Source of the DNA: Schistocerca nitens
Lineage: Eukaryota; Arthropoda; Insecta; Orthoptera; Acrididae
Direction of reading: 5' to 3'
Assembly: GCF_023898315.1 (NCBI RefSeq)
Contig: NC_064619.1
Coordinates: forward strand, 340,057,650-340,121,649
Length of the DNA: 64,000 bases
Both the position numbers and the translations under genes were made by a program. Positions 57,870 to 64,000 of this stretch are shown here, piece after piece. The notes beneath the pieces are model-generated. The model had not been told where the DNA came from. It ran no database searches and saw nothing but the letters and a program-made list of their open reading frames with translations. Each line of letters opens with the position of its first letter. Within the stretch, counting starts at the first letter, position 1.

Positions 57870-58750
57870 ATTCCCATTGCAAGTCAGGACAGTGCATCGG
57901 CATTGGCATGTTTCGCGATAGGCCCAATATGAATTTCATAGTTGTAATGAGACATAAACAAAGCCCAATTCCGGAGGCAAAGTGCTAGTTTGTCGGGCAG
58001 TGAAGTAGAAGGATTAAACAATGAAACCAAGAACTTGTGGTCAGTAATGAGGAGGAACTTAAACTCACACAAGATCACATGAAACTTTTTGAGAGCATAG
58101 AAGATAGCAAGCATTTCCTTTTCAACTTGAGAATAGCACTGCTGAGCAGAGCTGAGTGTTTTTCATGCTTATTCTATCGATATTTGGAACCATCCTCATA
58201 GCAATGTGTACGAAAAGCCCCAAGTCCATACTGAGAGATGTCCATAGCCAAAACCAGGTGGTGGCCAGGATGAAAATAACCAAACAAGGAGCAAAATATA
58301 ATTTCAATTTCAACAGTCACTGAAAAGGAATATTCTTGTGGAGCTGTCCAGTTGGTTTTTAACAATGACAAGTGGGATAGACCACTCACTTGAGGTAATT
58401 GTTGGGTGACCAAAAACTGTACAATTCTGATTTCACTTGATCGCGCAAAGCAATTGGAACACGGCGCGCATGGAAAAAACAGGGCCACATCCAGGTTTCT
58501 GGCTAAAGTGGGTTGCAAAATTAGTGGCATAAATTAGCCCATTCAAGAAAAGAGACAAGAATTCAAACACGAGGTGCACTGTATCCAAAATGGAAAAACT
58601 AAAGGCACTGAAAGCATCCAGACCAAAAAATATTATGGTAACAGCATCATCCACTACTAAAAATGTCAAGGAATACACCACAGATTTATACATAATGGGA
58701 GCCATAAACTGACCCAAAACTGGAACATGCTGGTGGTTGCAATTCACCAA
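57870..58750 (-). pseudogene. LTR-B protease/RT edge and RNase H, RT core deleted
   Basis: VVYSLTFLVVDDAVTIIFFGLDAFSAF (58680-58600) is the protease-side block. Worn RT N-terminal pieces follow (58530-58330). Then LVLAMDISQYGLGAFRTH (58262-58205) and MLAIFYALKKFHVILCEFKFLLITDHKFLVSLFNPSTSLPDKLALCLRNWALFMSHYNYEIHIGPIAKHANADALS (58114-57884) form the RNase H region. The RT palm with the Asp-Asp pair is absent: the sequence passes directly from the RT N-terminal edge to RNase H. Confidence 0.8.
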
Positions 58751-58899
58751 ACATCAAGTAACCAGATGCAACACCAGAGATCCCAGATCAACTTAAGTTT
58801 GGAGATCCGTAAAGTCACTTGTTGTCCAAGCATTTGGCCACCACTCACACTTTGACAAACACTTTATTATGATTTGTAAGTAGTGGGGACACACAATTA

Positions 58900-59400
58900 A
58901 CATCCATGTGTATGTCCGCATGAGAGGGGTGGGAATGGCACAGACACTACATGTCCTGTTTCCTACAGTTGTTGCAAGTCGCCCAGCACTTAGGGCACCC
59001 CGCCCTGCCATGTTCCATGGAACAGTATGGACAAGATGCAACCATGGATTGGAGCAATTTCTGTAGTGGCTGTTAGCCACATCATTGTCCACAGTCGCAC
59101 TGACCACTACCACGTCATTGTCGTCCTGAGAACTAACCAATACCTAGTGACCAGGAACAGGTCTTGTCTCAATTTGATAGCTACCAGCATGAGATACCTC
59201 GAAAGAGTGAGCAATATTTAACACTCCAGCCAAAGATGATTCCTTGCACTGTAGTGCACTTTGGTGCATCAATTTGTCAGGAGCCAACCAAATGATGGTA
59301 TCATGGACCACAGAATCAGCAAAGGGATCATCATGAGCATTGGTAACAAACTGACATTTGCAACTGAAGTTGTGGAATTCCGCCAACATGCCTGGTAGGT
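58900..59400 (-). pseudogene. LTR-B gag C-terminal part with zinc knuckles
   Basis: LAEFHNFSCKCQFVTNAHDDPFADSVVHDTIIWLAPDKLMHQSALQC and FEVSHAGSYQIET (59389-59170) match the capsid part of gypsy-type Gag. Downstream, CPYCSMEHGRAGCPKCWATCNNC (about 59035-58965) is a knuckle-like Cys/His array in a different frame. The N-terminal gag part lies beyond the PLE insertion (61216-61640). Confidence 0.75.
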
Positions 59401-59576
59401 GGGACTCTTAATGACAACGGTAGAACAAAATTGTTGAGCAAAAGATCCGAGACCTATTAGATCCGACGACGTACCGAAAACTAAGCGCAGATCCGACGCA
59501 GCGTATCACTCGGAATACGAATCGATTAATCAAGGCGTCTTCTCTGCCGGCCGACATACAGAGAAACCTGCGCAAC

Positions 59577-61100
59577 ATGGAAGCCCTACCACCTCGGCTG
59601 TATGGATTACCCAAGATCCATAAGAACAACGTTCCACTGAGACCGATCGTTAGCGCTCTTGGCTCACCAACGTATAAACTGGCAAAACACTTGGCCTCTC
59701 TGCTCCAGCCACACGTGGGGAAGACCGACACATACATTAAGGACTCAGGACATTTCACTGAGAAGCTGAAGAAACTGAAACTTGCACCAAACGACATCTT
59801 GGTCAGCTTTGATGTTGTTTCGTTATTTACGAAAGTGCCACTCAGTGACGCTCTGGAGCACATCGGTTCCATGTTCCCGCAAGACATCAAAAAGCTCTTC
59901 CATGCATGTCTCACCACGAGCTATTTCACGTGGAATGGCGATTTCTACGAACAGCTGGAAGGCGTCGCCATGGGTAGTCCTCTCAGTCCAGTGGTGGCCA
60001 ACTTCTTCATGGAACAATTCGAAGCACAGGCACTGGACTCGGCGACTTGCAAACCTAAGGTGTGGTACAGGTACGTCGATGATACTTTCGTGGTGTGGAG
60101 CCATGGTGAAGAACAGCTCGGTGAATTCCTGAGACACTTGAACAGCCTCCATGCCAACATAACATTTACCATGGAGGTAGAAAAGGACAGGAAACTGCCA
60201 TTTCTAGATGTGCTGGTCACAAGGGACGGCGAAAACCTGGGACACAGCGTGTATCGAAAACAGACACACACGGACCGATACCTCCACAAACTGTCAAACC
60301 ACCACCCGAGCCAGAAAAGAGGCATGATTAGTACGCTCGTAACGAGAGCAGGACGAATATGTGAGCCTCAACACCTCAAACGAGAAATGCAACACCTGGA
60401 AACTGTTCTGAGGAGCAATGGGTACTCCACAAATTACATTAGAAGTGTAACAGAGCTAAACACTCGGCGAAGTAAGGAACCAGAAAAAGAAATGTCGGGT
60501 ACGGCCTTTCTGCCATACATTCCCAGAGTGACGGACAGAATCGGCCGTATATTGCGCAAACACGGCGTAAAGACGATTTTCAAACCGACAAGGAAGATCA
60601 AAGAGTGTCTTAGATCGGCGAAGGAGAAAAGAGACCCACTTGCAATGTCGGGAATATACCGTATATCTTGCACATGCGGAAAAGTTTATGTCGGAATGAC
60701 TGGACGATCCATTAACACCAGGATCAAAGAGCATAAGCGACATTGCAGGTTGGGGCAGGTGGAGAAATCGGCCGTGGCAGAACACGCACTGAATGAGACC
60801 GACCACGTAATAAAATTCGCCGACACGGAAGTTCTGGCTGTAGAGAAGCACTATCACACGCGCTTGTTCAGAGAAGCTGCAGAAATCCAAAAACACGCGA
60901 ACAGTTTCAACAAGAAAGAGGAAAGCCTTAAGGTAAACGGATCCTGGCTTCCCGTACTGCAGCGAACGACCGTCGCAGGTAGCAAGAGGAGAACCGCACC
61001 GGAAATGACCGCGGAGAAGCCCTCGGACGTTGGCGCGCCAGGTACATATAGTCTGCGGCCGCGAGCTCGCCTCCAGTTCACCACCGGCAATGGAGGGTGA
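59577..61100 (+). CDS. PLE-3 polyprotein: reverse transcriptase and GIY-YIG endonuclease
   Basis: 507 codons without a stop; the frame is open back to 59427, so the given Met is internal and the true N-terminus is lost. RT blocks: YGLPKIHKNNVPLRPIVS (residues 8-25), DILVSFDVVSLFTKVPL (about 72-88), GSPLSPVVANFFMEQFE (about 133-149), catalytic YVDD (166-169) and RKLPFLDVLVTR (about 206-217). The GIY-YIG domain starts GIYRISCTCGKVYVGMTGRSINTRIKEHK near residue 359, with the catalytic Arg in RSIN and Glu in AEHALNETDH. A basic tail follows. Without the N-terminal domain it is probably not functional in full, but both catalytic cores look intact. Confidence 0.9.
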   Translation: MEALPPRLYGLPKIHKNNVPLRPIVSALGSPTYKLAKHLASLLQPHVGKTDTYIKDSGHFTEKLKKLKLAPNDILVSFDVVSLFTKVPLSDALEHIGSMFPQDIKKLFHACLTTSYFTWNGDFYEQLEGVAMGSPLSPVVANFFMEQFEAQALDSATCKPKVWYRYVDDTFVVWSHGEEQLGEFLRHLNSLHANITFTMEVEKDRKLPFLDVLVTRDGENLGHSVYRKQTHTDRYLHKLSNHHPSQKRGMISTLVTRAGRICEPQHLKREMQHLETVLRSNGYSTNYIRSVTELNTRRSKEPEKEMSGTAFLPYIPRVTDRIGRILRKHGVKTIFKPTRKIKECLRSAKEKRDPLAMSGIYRISCTCGKVYVGMTGRSINTRIKEHKRHCRLGQVEKSAVAEHALNETDHVIKFADTEVLAVEKHYHTRLFREAAEIQKHANSFNKKEESLKVNGSWLPVLQRTTVAGSKRRTAPEMTAEKPSDVGAPGTYSLRPRARLQFTTGNGG

Positions 61101-61103
61101 AGC

Positions 61104-61142
61104 TTTGACAATGCCAGCCACTCGTGCTGGCGAAACGTCAGA
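61104..61142 (+). ncRNA. Hammerhead-ribozyme-like motif at PLE-3 3' end
   Basis: TTGACAA stands where CUGANGA is expected. It is followed by a perfect six-pair stem (61113-61118 with 61126-61131, loop CACTCGT), GAAA (61132-61135), C and GTC (61137-61139). The layout fits the minimal hammerheads known from PLEs. The Gly-8-equivalent G has become A, so this copy should not cleave. Confidence 0.5.
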
Positions 61143-61436
61143 AAAATCATTAGATGAACGTCGGCCGAAGAACCCGAGACAGAAGCCAATAGGCAGTTTG
61201 GCACAACGGTAGAACTTTACACATGCAAGAAAGACATGTGCATTTACAGTGATAACTGTACAACAAACATATTTCGTTGAACAAAAGCAGTGCAGGCTAA
61301 TTGCACAACAACTTGTAGATTTGAGGAGAAATTCAAGAAAGGAACAAACACATGTTTATCAGTGATACCAAAAATGAGGAAGTGTGACCTAAGTTGCTTC
61401 TCATAAGCCTCCCTGCCTTCAGTCACATTGTCGTAA

Positions 61437-61458
61437 GGGGGGGGGGGGGGGGGGGGGG
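61437..61458. repeat. G22 homopolymer in LTR-B gag region
   Basis: Uninterrupted run of 22 G on the plus strand (C on the coding strand). Length should be treated with care because such runs are often miscounted. Confidence 0.9.
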
Positions 61459-61646
61459 CAGTGGGTACACCAATAGCATGGAAGCCTGCATAGTCAATGT
61501 GGCCAACAAGTTTGTGATAGCAATTGTGAAGGCATGCTGCTGCTCAAGGAGTGATTGGAGCAAACCTCCATGGACATAAGAAGCAAAGGAACAACCAAAT
61601 AGACTGAACACGCAGAAAACCGCACTTGTCACCAGTTGTACCATAC

Positions 61647-61972
61647 TGTAAGAGAGAAACAACAACACAGCCACAATGAACCAAAGTTTATTCTTCTTCC
61701 ACATGCAGGTGAACAACAATTAAGAACACTGAGATAAACACAGAAACTATCCATGTACTGATACAAGCAGTTGCTGACAGTAAGTACGAACACAATAGTA
61801 GGGTGAGTGCCTGCTGCACTGTGCTTACAAGGCTCCGATAGAAGGCACAGTAGATGCCGTGTTGTGTGCATAAGTCATGTGATCCATCACAGGCGGCCTT
61901 TGGTAGCCAGCCCATGCAAATGCTGTTGCCTGGTGCCTTGGCACATGTGCAAGTATTATGTACAGAGTTACA
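61647..61972 (-). repeat. 5' LTR of LTR-B
   Basis: 326 bases in the same orientation as 55810-56180. On the minus strand it is followed by GTATGGTACAACTGGTGAC, a possible primer site beginning TGG three bases after the LTR; I cannot name the tRNA. Confidence 0.85.
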
Positions 61973-62334
61973 GCAGATTTACTTATAGAACTTAACAGAT
62001 TTGCTTTTTAAGTGTCTCATCTTCTCTTTTGTATGTAAGGTACGATAAATGAAATAAACAAAGCAAAGAAAAATAATTTTTAGTGCCTGCTGGATAACAA
62101 TTAAATGTTTACCATTGTATGTCCGTCCCATTTATACTCTGGTAGATCAGATTTTATTTTCCAGAAAGGAGAGTTCTCACAACATTTTCAAGACACTGAA
62201 AAACAGCAGTAATAACTGTAGAATAACTTACATTCCACATTCTTGCCCTTGTCAGCATCTCAACCGTAATACTCAACGCCATTCACAGAAACTCAAAAAT
62301 TAACACAGAAAGAAAAAGTAAGTAACGTACTAAG
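61973..62334. other. Spacer between LTR-B and the host gene
   Basis: AT-rich, no recognised feature. Confidence 0.5.
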
Positions 62335-62575
62335 ATTTGTATACAATAAGTTATTTATTAAAATACATATTTTACAGTATCTAACACTGTCGCAATTTTG
62401 GTAAGAAATTTTACAAATTTAAAGTGACTGCATAAGAATCATTACTTTTTTGGTATTTCATTAGTTGAAGCATATATACAAATGATGATCCTGAAATAGC
62501 TCTAAAATTTAATTTTGTAAATGCAGAGGTATAAATTTATGTAAAATATAAAATACCATTTAGCTTTGTCTGGGT
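62335..62575 (-). other. 3' UTR and polyadenylation signal of the PTPA-like gene
   Basis: A minus-strand AATAAA at 62359-62354 lies about 215 bases after the stop codon. The end at 62335 assumes cleavage about 20 bases downstream. Confidence 0.55.
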
Positions 62576-62731
62576 TTAATTTTTGGGTGGTGGTGGGGCA
62601 CGGAATGAGTCAGGTGGCCTAGGCCTCACAGATCCTACGCCTCTTTCAGAGAAATGGCTTAAGGGGGCTGCTTCAATGGACATTAATGAACCGAATAAAA
62701 CATGTTGTACAACAGGAAACTTCTCCAGCAC
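62576..62731 (-). CDS. PTPA: Last exon of a PP2A phosphatase activator (PTPA/PPP2R4) gene
   Basis: PTPA is a cytosolic and nuclear peptidyl-prolyl isomerase that helps load metal ions into, and so activates, protein phosphatase 2A. The exon follows a clean acceptor (CTCTTCTTCTTTTACAG on the minus strand). It reads VLEKFPVVQHVLFGSLMSIE in phase 0, the conserved PTPA C-terminus, then a short Pro-rich tail (RPRPPDSFRAPPPPKN) and TAA at 62578-62576. Only 51 residues of a protein usually 300-400 long are in the window; earlier exons must lie beyond 64000. It is the only host-type coding exon I can support here. Recognition rests on one block, so a PTPA paralogue is possible. Confidence 0.7.
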   Translation of the reverse strand: MLEKFPVVQHVLFGSLMSIEAAPLSHFSERGVGSVRPRPPDSFRAPPPPKN

Positions 62732-63443
62732 CTGTAAAAGAAGAAGAGAGCCACATTAGGAATGGTATGTCTAACAGTGTACATTGCTTAAGAAATGGTT
62801 ATGGCCACAAAGGGGTATAACAAATAAAATAATGTAAAATAAAATAAATACATCCAAAACCTGTAATATGCCAACAAGTAGAGAATACTTGAATAAGAAG
62901 TAAGCAGAAAATACGAAAAATTGATTCTGTATCAACACAATAATTCTTTTTTTCATTACATAAGAGCATTTTATTAGTTACTACACTTACTTCTGCAATG
63001 TACATCCTGATCAGACCAGAATTTATTTTGGACCATGAGGGAACATCACTGATATTCCATAACTGGTTTGAATGCTCCGCAAATAACCCAGTTTTTACCT
63101 ATTTGACAATAATATCTGCATATACATAAAACTGATATGTCAGAATTTGGTACATTAATTTCCGTTGTTTTTCAAGTAAGAGTTTAAATTTCATATGTAA
63201 GTATAATTTCATACAAATCAGCAGAGTATTTATGGTGTAAAATACTCAGCATGTTGTGAGTATATAGTTTCTATCAAAACAATTATCTCTTGAAAACTTT
63301 CACAAAATAAATTATTTATTTCACACAGTATATTATTTACAAACCTGCAAGCAGACTGGTGCAACAAATGACTGAGGCATTAGATTGGTCATACAGCAAA
63401 GTCATTAGCAACAATATAATGTTCGAGTCATGAGACGGCAAGC

Positions 63444-63497
63444 ACACACAGTAAAAGAAAAGACCACATAACACACAGTAAAAGAAAAGACCACATA
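63444..63497. repeat. 27-bp tandem duplication
   Basis: Two exact units (63444-63470 and 63471-63497) beginning ACACACAGTAAAAGAAAAG. Confidence 0.95.
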
Positions 63498-63910
63498 ACA
63501 CATACATTGACAGGCTCATGGGATACTATTTCGTAGATCACTCCCTTAAGTGGGAAGAACTTTGAGAAGTACATTCTGCACTTCAAGATATGATGCATGG
63601 TAACTGATGTCCTGGAAAAGGATATCATTTACATGTTCGAGACTTTCATGGCACTGTATGTTAAGGGGAGCATTTCTTTGTAGCTGGTTAGTGTCTCAGC
63701 AAAAAGTGTCAAGGGAATGAGAGGATATATTACTGGATATTTGTTTGTGAATCAGGTAATAAAAAATAAAGCACTTTTGTAAGTTAAGGCCTTGGAAGAT
63801 TTTCGTATTTCAACTTCCCACTTTTCTTCCTTATTTTGTTCTTGCTATGTGGCTTGGCTGTCCATCACTTTTTCTTCTCCAATCCAAACTTACACCTACT
63901 TAGCAATGAG

Positions 63911-63973
63911 AGAGGCTATGTGCTAGCTAAGGCATTGGACTCTCACTTGGGAGGAATGGAATTCAAAATTTAA
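63911..63973 (+). repeat. Decayed tRNA-like head of the SINE-4 family
   Basis: TGTGCTAGCTAAGGCATTGGACTCTCA resembles an A-box region, followed by CTTGGGAGGAATGGAATTCAAAAT. The latter aligns with CATTCGGGAGGACGACGGTTCAATCC at the truncated start of the SINE at 16704. The sequence then diverges. Confidence 0.5.
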
Positions 63974-64000
63974 ATGATCAATTTCATTAACTATTCTTGT

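Larger units (their letters stand above)
59427..61202 (+). mobile_element. Penelope-like element PLE-3 inserted in LTR-B gag, 5'-truncated
   Basis: Lies between two perfect copies of the 13-base direct repeat ACAACGGTAGAAC (59414-59426 and 61203-61215). Orientation is opposite to its host element. It has an open RT to GIY-YIG frame, a short 3' end with a hammerhead-like motif at 61104-61139, and no 5' region. Because the flanking LTR element is riddled with stops and this is not, the insertion is the younger event. Confidence 0.95.
55810..61972 (-). mobile_element. Complete Ty3/gypsy-type LTR retrotransposon (LTR-B), decayed, with nested PLE
   Basis: Two direct LTRs (55810-56180 and 61647-61972) begin TGTAA and end TTACA. 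Internal order on the minus strand: gag (61640-59140, split by PLE-3), zinc knuckle and protease region (59140-58600), truncated RT (58530-58320), RNase H (58280-57880), integrase (57480-56830), and a purine tract (56205-56184) beside the 3' LTR. Target duplication not convincing (CATAC on one side, GCAGA on the other). Stops and deletions make it inactive. Confidence 0.85.
62732..64000 (-). other. Last intron of the PTPA-like gene (partial)
   Basis: No upstream exon of the gene was found up to the window edge. It holds a 27-base tandem pair (63444-63497) and a SINE remnant near the end. A 66-codon frame on the minus strand (63628-63428) is not recognised. Confidence 0.55.

Noticed and set aside
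61647-61665. Target-site duplication for LTR-B
   Set aside because: The bases next to the outer LTR ends (CATAC and GCAGA) do not match; the shared CATAC is on the inner side of one LTR.
63428-63628. Upstream PTPA exon
   Set aside because: The translation lacks the conserved PTPA blocks expected before the last exon, and contains the 27-base tandem repeat.
1-64000. CRISPR array, toxin-antitoxin, phage or bacterial defence system
   Set aside because: No regularly spaced repeats, no bacterial gene organisation; everything coding is eukaryotic retroelement, DNA transposon or a spliced host gene.

Overview
The window looks like nuclear DNA of a large, repeat-rich insect genome, most likely orthopteran (grasshopper or locust type). 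The evidence is one host-gene exon with spliceosomal signals, Pol III-type SINEs carrying the tail usual in Orthoptera, and interleaved LTR, non-LTR (LINE), Penelope-like (PLE) and Tc1/mariner/pogo elements. There are no bacterial operons, CRISPR arrays or prokaryotic signals.

Layout. 1-~5290 (-): Ty3/gypsy-type LTR element with open gag and pol frames and a tRNA-Arg-type primer site, running off the left edge. ~5290-8310 (+): decayed CR1/L2-like LINE with an SGNH-esterase ORF1. 8750-11632 (-): pogo/Tigger transposon with a PHD-like finger, holding one SINE and followed by another. 12033-16920: LINE fragment, three SINE types, a mariner-like relic and a 0.75 kb unclassified repeat (R1). 17600-25170: repeat R2, split by insertions that include a decayed PLE and a LINE (LINE-B). 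25172-28920: second R1 copy, mariner relic, SINE, LINE 3' end. 29096-32019 (+): second large LINE-B copy with a 1341 bp mariner-type transposon inside. 32680-34760: uninterrupted R2 copy. 37740-45300: two decayed gypsy pol remnants, a LINE C-terminal fragment and a SINE. 45415-47685: PLE flanked by long inverted repeats. 49150-52050 (-): LINE of a third type. 53280-55045 (-): relics of a second pogo-like and a Tc1-like transposase. 55810-61972 (-): complete but decayed LTR retrotransposon with both LTRs; an intact PLE reading frame (59427-61202) has jumped into its gag. 62335-62731 (-): last exon and 3' UTR of what I read as the host gene for the PP2A phosphatase activator PTPA; the rest of the window is its intron.

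How the parts relate: nothing acts as a pathway. Nesting and target-site duplications give relative ages. I see no obviously new cellular system. The most informative items are the PTPA exon, the intact RT plus GIY-YIG frame in PLE-3, hammerhead-like motifs at PLE 3' ends, the subterminal repeats of the Tigger element, and the mariner insertion whose empty site is preserved in a paralogous LINE in the same window. All boundaries come from reading by eye; family names rest on recognised motifs, not on database searches.
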